The position numbers and the translations under genes are program-made. Positions 13,815 through 20,736 of a stretch of 24,741 nt of DNA are shown piece after piece. Position 1 is the stretch's first letter, and every line of letters starts with the position of its first letter. The notes beneath the pieces are model-generated. The model saw only the letters and a list, made by a program, of their open reading frames with translations, did no database searches and was not told the origin of the DNA. The DNA is from Chloroflexota bacterium (GTDB lineage: Bacteria; Chloroflexota; Dormibacteria; Dormibacterales; Dormibacteraceae): assembly GCA_005880175.1 (NCBI GenBank), contig VBJR01000238.1:1-24741 (forward strand), in the 5' to 3' direction.

Positions 13815-15667
13815 ATGTCCGTCGAGCTGGTGGTCACCCGCCGCCGCCCCTACGAGTCAGGCCGCGCGTTCGGGCCCGCCGGCGCGTACGAGCGGCTGGA
13901 CGGGGTCGCGCGCTTCGCCGTCGATCCCGCCGCGCCCGCCAACGCGGCGATCACGGACCTGCGCCTGGCCCCGGCCGACGCGGCCGGGCGAGTCCGGTTC
14001 GAGGCCGACTTCGTGGTCCTCCGGCCCGCCGACCCGGCGCGCGGCCAGCGCCGCCTGCTGTTCCAGGTGGTCAACCGCGGCCGCCAGGCGGCGCTGCCGT
14101 TCAGCGCGATGAGCGCGCCGCCCGCGCTCGAGATCAGCGAGCGCATCGAGGCGGGCGACGGGTTCCTGCTCGGACGGGGCTGGACGGTCGCGTGGTGCGG
14201 GTGGCAGTGGGACGTGGTCCGGCGGCCGGGGATGCTCGGGCTCGCGGCGCCCGAGGCGGACCTGCCCGAGGGCGACCGCGACGGGCAGGTCCTCGTCTCG
14301 TTCCAGCCCCACCGGCGGGAGACGCACCACGGCCTGTGGCACTGGCCGCTTGACCCGCCCCCAGGCGCGTCCGACGTGGCGCACACGCCGTACCGGCCGG
14401 CCGACCCCGATGACCCCGCCGCCGTCCTGACGGTGCGCGACCGCCCGCTCGGGCCCGCCGCCGAGGTGCCCCGCGCGCAGTGGCGCTTCGCCCGCGACGA
14501 GAGCGGCAGGGTGGTCCGCACGAGTGCCCGGTCGTGGGCGCGGGGCTGCTCGCCGTCCGCGACTTCGTGGCCTGCCTGCGGCACGGGCCGGACGGCCCGG
14601 CCGGGCCGCTGGACCACGCGTTCGCGTTCGGCGTGTCCCAGAGCGGCCGGTTCCTGCGCGAGTTCCTGTACCACGGGCTCAACGTGGACGAGGCCGGCCG
14701 GCCGGTGTTCGACGCCGTCATCCCGCACGTCGCGGGAGCGCGCCGGGGCGAGTTCAACCAGCGCTACGGCCAGCCGTCGGTCCAGCACGCGCCGAGCCTG
14801 GGCCACCTGCCCCCGTTCACGGACGCCGAGCTCCTGCGGCGCCAGCGGGAGCTCGGCGGGGTGCCCCGCGTGTTCACGATCAACACGTCGTCCGAGTACT
14901 GGCGGAGCGAGGCGTCGCTGCTGCACATCGTGGACGGCGCGGACGTGGCGCCGCCGGCCGAGGTCCGCACGTACCTGTTCGCCGGCTGCCAGCACGGGCC
15001 CGGCGTCCTCCCGCCCGCCCGGATCCCGGCGATGTCGCCGTGGGTGCGGCCGGCCAACCGGCTCAACACGGTGGACTACACGCCGCTGCTGCGGGCGGCC
15101 CTGGTCAACCTGGAGCGGTGGGTCGTCGACGGCGTCGAGCCGCCGCCGGACGCGGTGCCGCGGCTGTCGGACGGCACCGCCGCCGACCGCGAGGGGGTGC
15201 TGGGGCTGTTCGCGGCGGCGGACGTGGACGCCGACCTGCCCCGGCCCGAGGGGCTGCCCGCCCTGCGCCACCTCGACCTCGGCGACCGGGTCGGCGAGGG
15301 CGTCGTGCGCCTCCCCGCGGTGGCGGGCGAGCCGTACCCGTGCCTGGTCAGCGCGCTGGACGCCGACCTCAACGAGGCGGCCGGCATCCGGCTGCCCGAC
15401 CTCACCGTGCCCGTGGCGGTGCAGACGGGGTGGAACCCGCGCCGGCCGGAGTCCGGCGGCGCGGGCCAGACGGTGGACATGCTGGGCTCGAGCATCCCGC
15501 TGGCCGGCGCGAGCGTCCCCGAGCGGTACGGCGACCGCGACCGCTACTGCTCGCTCGTGCGGGCGGAGGCGGAGCGGCTGGTCGAGGCGCGGCACCTGCT
15601 GGCGGAGGACGTCGAGCGCGTGGTGGCGCGGGCGGCCGCCGCCTACGACGCGTACGCCGCCGACTGA
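13815..15667 (+). pseudogene. Alpha/beta hydrolase (Abhydrolase_10 type), broken by an internal loss and frameshift
   Basis: Two frames together make one protein of about 616 residues. The first (13815 to about 14519) starts MSVELVVTRRRPYESGR and carries AYERLDGVARFAVDP and GWTVAWCGWQWDV, the N-terminal blocks of a family of large actinobacterial and proteobacterial hydrolases. The second (from about 14522) starts ECPVVGAGLLAVRDFVACL and contains the nucleophile elbow GVSQSGRFLREFLYHG, then FNQRYGQPS and INTSSEYW. In relatives some 30 residues, ending in an E-V/L-V-Y segment, join these two parts; here RVVR runs straight into CPVVG. A pure one- or two-base slip would not explain that gap. The substrate is unknown. 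It could be a pseudogene or a sequencing/assembly loss at about 14517-14524. Confidence 0.85.
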
Positions 15668-15726
15668 CGCATGTCAGGAACGCGGGGTCCCCGTTCGTCA
15701 GAGGAGCAGGAGGTGCGATCGACCTG

Positions 15727-16242
15727 ATGCCGACCGTCGAAGAAGGCCTGCGTGCGCAGATCCGCAACATCGAGGCCACCTATGGCAGGCCCATCGAGAG
15801 CTGGATCGAGCTGATCCGCGCCAGCGGGCTGACGAAGCACAACGAGGTCGTGGCCATGCTCAAGACCGAGCACGGCATGGACGTGCCGCCGGCGACCGGC
15901 CAGGATCCCTTCGCGCGGCTGTACGAGGGCAAGTGGGCGGCGCTGCTGCCGATCCACGAGCGCCTGATGGCGGTCGTGAGCGCGCTGGGGGAGGACGTGG
16001 AGCAGGCGCCGAAGAGCGGCTACGTCAGCCTCCGGCGGCGCAAGCAGTTCGCGATGATCCAGCCGGCCGCGGCGCGCGTGGACGTCGGGCTCATCCTGAA
16101 GGACGTCCCGGCCGGCGGCCGGCTGGAGCGGGCGGGCAGCTTCAACCCGATGTTCACACACCGGGTTCGCGTGGCAGCGCCCGACGAGGTGGACGATGAG
16201 CTCGCCGGCTGGGTCCAGGAGGCGTACGACCGGGCCGGCTGA
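15727..16242 (+). CDS. DUF4287 / DUF5655 domain protein
   Basis: The protein has 171 residues. The N-terminal ~50 residues (TVEEGLRAQIRNIEATYGRPI...HNEVVAMLKTEHGM) match DUF4287. The C-terminal ~110 (FARLYEGKWAALLPIHERL...GYVSLRRRKQFAMIQP...DVGLILKDV...FTHRVRV) match DUF5655, which resembles a protein-transport or DNA-binding-like fold of unproven function. DUF4287 normally closes with a G-x-G-x-A-N helix; here GMDVPPATGQ replaces it, so the domain looks cut short by about a dozen residues. AGGAGGT ends 13 bases before the ATG at 15727, a little far, but no better in-frame start is seen. The 59 bp upstream, after the hydrolase stop, hold nothing else. Function unknown. Confidence 0.8.
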   Translation: MPTVEEGLRAQIRNIEATYGRPIESWIELIRASGLTKHNEVVAMLKTEHGMDVPPATGQDPFARLYEGKWAALLPIHERLMAVVSALGEDVEQAPKSGYVSLRRRKQFAMIQPAAARVDVGLILKDVPAGGRLERAGSFNPMFTHRVRVAAPDEVDDELAGWVQEAYDRAG

Positions 16243-16263
16243 ACCGCGCCCGGCGAACCGCCG

Positions 16264-16398
16264 TCAGAAGTCGGCCGAGGGCATGGCGTAGAAGAACGCC
16301 AGGATCAGCGCCAGGGCCAGCGTCAGTGCCAGGAACAGCACGATGACGACGACACGCCTGCGCTCCGACCGTTCGCCCTGCTCCGGTTCTCGCTCCAT
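16264..16398 (-). CDS. Small single-pass membrane protein
   Basis: A 44-residue frame from the ATG at 16398. A charged N-terminus (MEREPEQGERSERRR) is followed by one strongly hydrophobic helix (VVVIVLFLALTLALALILAF, about 16-35) and a short tail, YAMPSADF. The Arg cluster before the helix predicts the N-terminus inside. The helix is too clean for a chance frame in GC-rich DNA and the codons suit the window, so I think it is real. I recognise no family. An upstream in-frame ATG would run into the divergent promoter, so the shorter start is preferred. Confidence 0.55.
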   Translation of the reverse strand: MEREPEQGERSERRRVVVIVLFLALTLALALILAFFYAMPSADF

Positions 16399-16437
16399 CC
16401 GCCCGCCGATGCTACGCCGCGAGTGCCCCTCCGCGGC

Positions 16438-16473
16438 TTGACATGTGCGTGAGTCACACATATTGTGGCCGTA
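16438..16473 (+). promoter_or_regulatory. Near-consensus promoter of the DUF3224-MarR operon (leaderless)
   Basis: TTGACA (16438-16443) is a perfect -35, followed after exactly 17 bases by TATTGT (16461-16466), a good -10. The expected start site, about seven bases on, is the A of the ATG at 16473, so the message should be leaderless. This agrees with the lack of a ribosome-binding site. Confidence 0.8.
16443..16461. promoter_or_regulatory. Inverted repeat inside the DUF3224-MarR promoter, likely MarR operator
   Basis: ATGTG (16443-16447) and CACAT (16457-16461) are inverted arms with a 9-base spacer. They sit exactly between the -35 and -10 boxes, touching both. A repressor bound here would block polymerase. 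The MarR gene is the second gene of the operon, so autorepression is the simple reading; that step is inference. Confidence 0.6.
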
Positions 16474-16880
16474 TGACGACGCACCTGGAGACCAGGCTCA
16501 AGATCGACTCCTGGGACGAGCAGCCGTACCGGGAGCTGGAGGACGGCCGCAAGTTCACGCGGGCCAACGTCGCGCTGTCGGTCGCCGAGGACGGCATCGA
16601 GGCCCGGGCGACGTGGGACGCGCTGCTGTACTACGCGGCGGACGGCACGAGCTCGTACGTGGGCCTCATGCACGTGGAGGGCCGGCTGGGCGACCGCTCC
16701 GGCAGCTTCGTGATGGAGGGCGCCGGTGCGTACGACGGCACGCGGGCGAGCGGCGAGTCCACGGTGGTGCCGGGCACGGCGACCGGGGAGCTGCAGGGTC
16801 TGCGCGGCACCAGCCGCAGCGTGTCGACGCACGCCGACTACCCGTTCATGCCGCTGACGCTCGACTACGAGGTGGGATGA
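16473..16880 (+). CDS. DUF3224 family protein
   Basis: The protein has 135 residues and its full length matches the DUF3224 family, small beta-barrel proteins with allene-oxide-cyclase-like folds and no proven function. Visible family features are an N-terminal strand (LETRLKIDSWDEQPY), the central YVGLMHVEGRLGDRSGSFVMEGAGAYDG and a closing GTATGELQGLRGTSR. The ATG at 16473 coincides with the predicted transcription start. The stop overlaps the MarR start (ATGA), so the two are coupled. DUF3224 genes often sit with regulators and stress genes; here the partner is a MarR repressor with a cysteine tail, which suggests a response to a small molecule or to oxidation. No signal peptide is seen, so it should be cytoplasmic. 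Confidence 0.88.
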   Translation: MTTHLETRLKIDSWDEQPYRELEDGRKFTRANVALSVAEDGIEARATWDALLYYAADGTSSYVGLMHVEGRLGDRSGSFVMEGAGAYDGTRASGESTVVPGTATGELQGLRGTSRSVSTHADYPFMPLTLDYEVG

Positions 16881-17407
16881 CCGACCTGACGGCCGACGCG
16901 AACGTCCTGGGCGCCCTCGCCCTCGTCGTCTCGGATCGGACGTCGGACGCGATCGCCGGGGCCGCCGGGCTGTCCGAGACGGGCGCGGCCGCGCTCTCGG
17001 CCCTGCACCACTTCCTGGACCGGCCGACGATCGACCTGCTGCGCCAGGTGCTCGGCCTGACGCCGTCGGGCACCGTGCGCCTGGTGGACCGGCTGGTCGC
17101 GGCCGGCTACGTCACGCGCGGCCAGGGGGCGGACGGCCGCTCCCGCACGGTGACGCTGACCGCCGATGGCCGGCGGGCCGCGGAGCGGGTCGCGCGGGCC
17201 CGGACCGACGTGCTGGGCGGCGCGCTGGCCGCGCTATCGCCGGCCGAGCGGGCGACGCTCCACGCGCTGGCCGGCCGCCTGCTGGCCACGCTCGTCCGCG
17301 GCCCGGGCGCGACGCGCTGGGTGTGCCGCCTCTGCGACACCGGCGCGTGCGGCCGGGCGGAGGGACTCTGCCCGGCCGCGAACGCGGCGGCGGCCGCCCG
17401 GCGCTAG
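16877..17407 (+). CDS. MarR-family regulator with four-cysteine C-terminal tail
   Basis: The protein has 176 residues. The winged helix lies in about 50-110: TIDLLRQVLGLTPSGTVRLVDRLVAAGYVTR is the helix-turn-helix, and GADGRSRTVTLTADGRRAAERV is the wing with the conserved D-x-R. The N-terminal ~45 residues and the helices after 105 form the dimer domain. The tail carries Cys150-x2-Cys153-x4-Cys158-x6-Cys165 (WVCRLCDTGACG...LCP). This spacing could bind zinc or an iron-sulfur cluster or act as a thiol switch. The start overlaps the DUF3224 stop by four bases. It most likely represses its own operon through the inverted repeat at 16443-16461. The chitinase gene converges from the other side with a 7-bp gap and no visible terminator. 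Confidence 0.88.
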   Translation: MTDLTADANVLGALALVVSDRTSDAIAGAAGLSETGAAALSALHHFLDRPTIDLLRQVLGLTPSGTVRLVDRLVAAGYVTRGQGADGRSRTVTLTADGRRAAERVARARTDVLGGALAALSPAERATLHALAGRLLATLVRGPGATRWVCRLCDTGACGRAEGLCPAANAAAAARR

Positions 17408-17414
17408 CGCCGCC

Positions 17415-18602
17415 TCAAGGCGTGCACGGACCGTCGTCGGTCCACACGCCGGCCGAGCCGCCGGGTGTGTCGCCCTGCGTCCACCACTTGGCCGTCCAGT
17501 TGTGGCCGCCGAACGAGGCCATGTCGCCGCCCACGAAGATCGCCGTGCTGCTCCAGGGCGCGACGCACTTGCCCGAGTTCAGCGGCGGCGGCGGGGCCGG
17601 CGGCGTGGTCGGCGTCGCCTTCGCGAACTGGACCGTGAACGCGGTGAAGTCCCACGCGTTCTGCGTCACCGTGCTGCACTCGCTGGACGTGGTGCTGATG
17701 GGCGGGTTGCACGGGCGGTCGCGGTTGACCGACCAGAACGTGTAGCGCGACATCCCGTTGGACGTGGCGAAGCTGAGCACCGACTGGAAGTCGCTCTGCG
17801 AGAAGATCTCCGCCGAGTCGGTGCGCCCGTTCATCGACGACACGCCCTCGTGCTGCCAGGCCGCGGCGCCGCTCCAGCCGAACGTTGTCGTCAGCTGCGA
17901 GTGAAGGCCCTGCAGCGCGGAGACCTGGCTGCTGGCGCCGCTGAAGCCGCCGTCGAACGACATGATCGAGTAGTCGGCCGGCACGAAGCCCAGGCTCTTG
18001 GCCTCGTTCAGCAGCTGCTGGCCGAACCAGTTGGCGCCGCTCGTCGTGGCCGGGATCGTGACGGTCACGAGCAGGCCCGGATTGTTCTGCTGCAGGATCT
18101 GCGCGGCCCCCAGCTCGTTGGCGATGGCCGTCGCGTTCTCGATCTCGGGCTCCTCCAGGTCGAAGTCGATCGCGTGGAGGCCGTACGCGCTGATCGCGCC
18201 CTGGTACGCGGTGGCGGTGGCGGCCGCGCCCGAGCAGGTCTGGCCGAGCTTGGTGCCGCCGAACCCGCCGGCCGACACCGACACGTCGCCGCCGGCGGCC
18301 CGCACCGCCGCGATGATGGGCCCGACCTGCGTGTCGGAGGCCACCGGGTCGGTGCCGTCCCACGTTGCGGTGCAGCCGCCGCCGTTGGGCGCCAGGATGA
18401 ACGCCATCTCGAACGCCTTCTGGCCGGTCGCCGCCATCACCTGCGTCAGGTTGGGCGCGCCCGGGTCGAGCGTCAGGTAGTACGGCGCCGACTCGTACCA
18501 GTTGGCGGTGAGCGGTCCGGCGGCGGCCGCCGAGCCGCGGCCGGTGAGGCCGATCAGCGCGCCTGCCGCCAGGCAGGCGAGCACACGGAACAAGCGGTTC
18601 AT
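17415..18602 (-). CDS. Secreted GH18 chitinase with C-terminal chitin-binding domain
   Basis: The protein has 395 residues. A Sec signal peptide covers about 1-28 ([19 protein letters not shown], ending in SAAAA-G), so the enzyme is exported. The catalytic GH18 domain (about 30-325) shows [10 protein letters not shown] for the S-x-G-G strand and IDFDLEEPE with Asp146, Asp148 and catalytic Glu150 (the D-x-D-x-E motif). A Pro/Thr linker ([11 protein letters not shown]) leads to a carbohydrate-binding module of the CBM5/12 type: [19 protein letters not shown] then [13 protein letters not shown]. It should cut chitin from fungi or arthropods outside the cell. The ATG at 18602 has GGGGGAGAG directly upstream. 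The promoter and an operator-like palindrome are listed separately. Confidence 0.92.
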   Translation of the reverse strand: MNRLFRVLACLAAGALIGLTGRGSAAAAGPLTANWYESAPYYLTLDPGAPNLTQVMAATGQKAFEMAFILAPNGGGCTATWDGTDPVASDTQVGPIIAAVRAAGGDVSVSAGGFGGTKLGQTCSGAAATATAYQGAISAYGLHAIDFDLEEPEIENATAIANELGAAQILQQNNPGLLVTVTIPATTSGANWFGQQLLNEAKSLGFVPADYSIMSFDGGFSGASSQVSALQGLHSQLTTTFGWSGAAAWQHEGVSSMNGRTDSAEIFSQSDFQSVLSFATSNGMSRYTFWSVNRDRPCNPPISTTSSECSTVTQNAWDFTAFTVQFAKATPTTPPAPPPPLNSGKCVAPWSSTAIFVGGDMASFGGHNWTAKWWTQGDTPGGSAGVWTDDGPCTP

Positions 18603-18632
18603 CTCTCCCCCTTTGCGACCGCCGATCAAATT

Positions 18633-18650
18633 CCGTATGTCCTTATACGG
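18633..18650. promoter_or_regulatory. 18-bp palindrome over the chitinase -10 and start site, likely operator
   Basis: CCGTAT (18633-18638) and ATACGG (18645-18650) are perfect inverted arms around six bases. The right arm overlaps the chitinase -10 box and the left arm covers the predicted start site, a classic repressor position. It does not look like the DasR site of Streptomyces chitin genes. The repressor is unknown. Confidence 0.6.
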
Positions 18651-18670
18651 TAAGAACGCAGGAATGGCAA
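18635..18670 (-). promoter_or_regulatory. Chitinase promoter
   Basis: On the minus strand TTGCCA (18670-18665) and TATAAG (18647-18642) are separated by exactly 17 bases. Both are close to the housekeeping sigma consensus and lie in an AT-rich island. The start site should be near 18635, about 33 bases before the ATG. A weaker plus-strand pair, TTGCGA (18613-18618) and TATGTC (18636-18641), also 17 apart, could serve the divergent Ohr gene. Confidence 0.65.
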
Positions 18671-18730
18671 CCCGTGATCGGCCGGTTTCACCTCTTCGTC
18701 CCAGACGGACCGCATCGAGGGGGGAGACAC

Positions 18731-19099
18731 ATGACCGAGACTCGCACGCCCGTGAAGGTGCTCTACACGGCCGAGGCGACGGCCACGGGTGGCCGGGCCG
18801 GCCACGCCGAGAGCTCTGACGGAAGGCTGAAGGTGGACCTGTCCATGCCCGCGGAGATGGGCGGCGACGCGGGCGCCGGCACGAACCCCGAGCAGCTCTT
18901 CGCCGCCGGCTATGCCGCCTGCTTCCAGGGCGCGATGGGCGTGGTGGCCCGGCGCGAGAAGCTGTCCATCGAGGGTTCCACGGTCACGGCCCGGGTGGGC
19001 ATCGGCCCGATGGGCCAGGCGTTCGCGAAGGCGCACCAGGTGTGCCCGTACTCGAACGCGACCCGCGACAACGTCGACGTGACGCTGACGGTCGTGTAG
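18731..19099 (+). CDS. Ohr-type organic hydroperoxide resistance protein (OsmC family), internally shortened
   Basis: This is a thiol peroxidase that reduces organic hydroperoxides using dihydrolipoamide. It has 122 residues against about 140 in the family. The start [19 protein letters not shown] and the core [15 protein letters not shown] are typical. Reactive Cys64, resolving Cys105 (VCPYSNATR), Arg22 and Glu54 are all present. The strand-helix segment that normally separates G-x-G-P from [12 protein letters not shown] (about 20-25 residues) is absent: GIGPMGQ passes directly to AFAKAHQV (about 91-104), with the frame kept. Loss of that strand should harm the fold, so either the gene is inactive or the sequence has lost a block. 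The ATG at 18731 has GGGGGGAGA upstream. No OhrR-type repressor is adjacent, although a MarR gene lies 1.3 kb away. Confidence 0.9.
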   Translation: MTETRTPVKVLYTAEATATGGRAGHAESSDGRLKVDLSMPAEMGGDAGAGTNPEQLFAAGYAACFQGAMGVVARREKLSIEGSTVTARVGIGPMGQAFAKAHQVCPYSNATRDNVDVTLTVV

Positions 19100-19107
19100 C
19101 ACCGTAC

Positions 19108-19139
19108 CCCCGGCGGTGGGCCGGACCCCACCGCCGGGG
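19108..19139. terminator. Strong bidirectional hairpin between the Ohr and SBP genes
   Basis: CCCCGGCGGTGGG (19108-19120) pairs perfectly with 19127-19139 around a six-base loop, a 13-bp stem of nearly pure G/C. It lies eight bases after the Ohr stop and ten bases beyond the end of the convergent binding-protein gene, so it can serve both. There is no T-run, as is usual for actinobacterial terminators. Confidence 0.85.
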
Positions 19140-19149
19140 ACCTGGCGTG

Positions 19150-20736
19150 TCACGCGGGGCGGGCGTGGACGGTGTCGAAGGACTCCGTGGGGTTGGAGCG
19201 CACGTCGACCACGCGGGACGAGTAGACGATCGGGAACTTCTCGGTCCACAGGAAGATCCACGGCGCGTCGTTCCAGACCTGGCGCTGGGCGTCGCAGTAC
19301 TCCTGCGCGCGCGCCTCGCGATCGGGCTCGACCTGCGCCTTCGCGAGCAGGGCCGTGACGGCCGGGTTGCCGTAGTACGCGGTCTGGACGCCGCGCGGCG
19401 GGATCTGGCCCGGGTCGAACATCTGCATCGCGTTGCTGGCGTCGAGGTACTGCGGCGCCCAGCCGAGCATGTGCATGTCCACGGTGGCGTTCTCGGGCGG
19501 CACGATCGTCGTCCGCACGTACGTCGGCCAGTCCATCGTCGCCGGACCCCTGACGTCAACGCCGATCGCCCGCAGGTCGCCGGCGACGTTCTGGGCCGCC
19601 GGGAAGTCCTGGATGTAGCGGCCGGTCGGCGCGATCAGCGTGACGGTCAGGCCGGCCGCGCCCGCGGTCCGGAGCATCGCCCGGGCCCGATCCGGGTCGT
19701 AGCGGTAGGGGTCGGACTGTGCGCAGTAACCCACGACGCTGGGCGCCATCGCCGACGTGGCCGGCTCCGCGGCGCCGACCAGCGTGCTCTGCACGATCGC
19801 GTCGCGGTTGATCGCGAAGTTCAGCGCCTGCCGGACCTGCACCTTCCGGAGCAGCGGCTGCCGGTCGTCGCGGGTGTCGATCGCGAAGAACACCGAGCGG
19901 TCGCCGGCCGCCATCAGCAGCTTCACGTTGCTGTCGCGGCGCATGGCGGGCAGGTCGCCGACCGGCGGCATCAGGGCGACCTGGTCCTCGCCGGACCGGA
20001 CCAGCGCCTCCCGCGTGGCGGCGTCGGGCACGACGTCCACCACCTGCCGTGCGTAGTACGGCCGCTCGTCCCAGTAGCCGTCGTTGCGCACCAGGGTGAT
20101 GTGGTCGCCGGTCACCCGCTCCTGAAGGACATACGGCCCGGTGCCCACCGGGTGCTCCTGCAGCGAGTATCCCGGCGTGCCCGCCAGGATCGTCCGGGGC
20201 GACAGGATCCCGAAGGCGGTCAGGCTCAGCAGCCCGAGGACCACGTCGGAGGCGAGCGGGATCGCCATCACCAGCCGCACATGGCTCGCGTCCACGGCCT
20301 CGACGCGCTGGACAGCGCCCGGCAGCGCGCCGCACTCCGCGCAGGTCCCTGAGGGATCGAGCGACCGGGTGAGGCTGCCCGCGACGGCCGCCGCGTCCAT
20401 CGGCGTGCCGTCCGAGAACCGCACGCCGCCCCGCAGCGTGAAGGTCCAGCTCAGGCCGCCCGGCGCCTCGTCCCAACCTGTCGCCAGGCTGGGCTGCACG
20501 TGACCGTCCTGATCGACGCGGGCCAACGACTCCACGACCATCTGGACGACGTTCATCACCGTCGTGGTCGTCTGGCGCTTCGGGTCCAGCGTATCCGGGT
20601 CCACGCCGATCGCGATGCGCAGCACCGGGCTGCCTGCCGCCGCGGCCAGCGCCCGGCCCGGCCCCACGCTGCCGCACGCGACGAGCGGGACGCTCGCCGA
20701 TGCCAGCAGGGCCAGCACCCAGCCCGCTCGCCTCAT
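19150..20736 (-). CDS. OppA/DppA-type extracellular solute-binding lipoprotein (SBP family 5)
   Basis: The protein has 528 residues. The N-terminus is a lipoprotein signal: MRRAGWVLALLASASVPLVAC-G, with lipobox L-V-A-C and lipidated Cys at about 21, so it is anchored outside the membrane. The mature part follows family-5 order: LRIAIGVDPDTLDP, VQPSLATGWDEAP, WTFTLRGGVRFSDGTPMDAAAV, HPVGTGPYVL, VRQALNFAINRDAI and a late Trp/Asp-rich region. Such proteins bind oligopeptides, dipeptides, nickel or sugars for ABC uptake. No permease or ATPase gene is next to it. Instead it is the last gene of the sigma/zinc-finger-FHA operon; its ATG overlaps the FHA stop (ATGA). A sensing role for the lipoprotein is therefore possible. 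The hairpin at 19108-19139 ends the operon. Confidence 0.92.
   Translation of the reverse strand: MRRAGWVLALLASASVPLVACGSVGPGRALAAAAGSPVLRIAIGVDPDTLDPKRQTTTTVMNVVQMVVESLARVDQDGHVQPSLATGWDEAPGGLSWTFTLRGGVRFSDGTPMDAAAVAGSLTRSLDPSGTCAECGALPGAVQRVEAVDASHVRLVMAIPLASDVVLGLLSLTAFGILSPRTILAGTPGYSLQEHPVGTGPYVLQERVTGDHITLVRNDGYWDERPYYARQVVDVVPDAATREALVRSGEDQVALMPPVGDLPAMRRDSNVKLLMAAGDRSVFFAIDTRDDRQPLLRKVQVRQALNFAINRDAIVQSTLVGAAEPATSAMAPSVVGYCAQSDPYRYDPDRARAMLRTAGAAGLTVTLIAPTGRYIQDFPAAQNVAGDLRAIGVDVRGPATMDWPTYVRTTIVPPENATVDMHMLGWAPQYLDASNAMQMFDPGQIPPRGVQTAYYGNPAVTALLAKAQVEPDREARAQEYCDAQRQVWNDAPWIFLWTEKFPIVYSSRVVDVRSNPTESFDTVHARPA

Noticed and set aside
12061..14112. Plus-strand open frame of about 683 codons across the reductase and winged-helix genes
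   Set aside because: Low-complexity Arg/Pro/His-rich translation; the minus strand carries recognised families over the same stretch.
14500..14540. Simple one-base sequencing slip in the alpha/beta hydrolase
   Set aside because: Joining the frames still leaves about 30 residues missing compared with the family, so a larger loss is needed.
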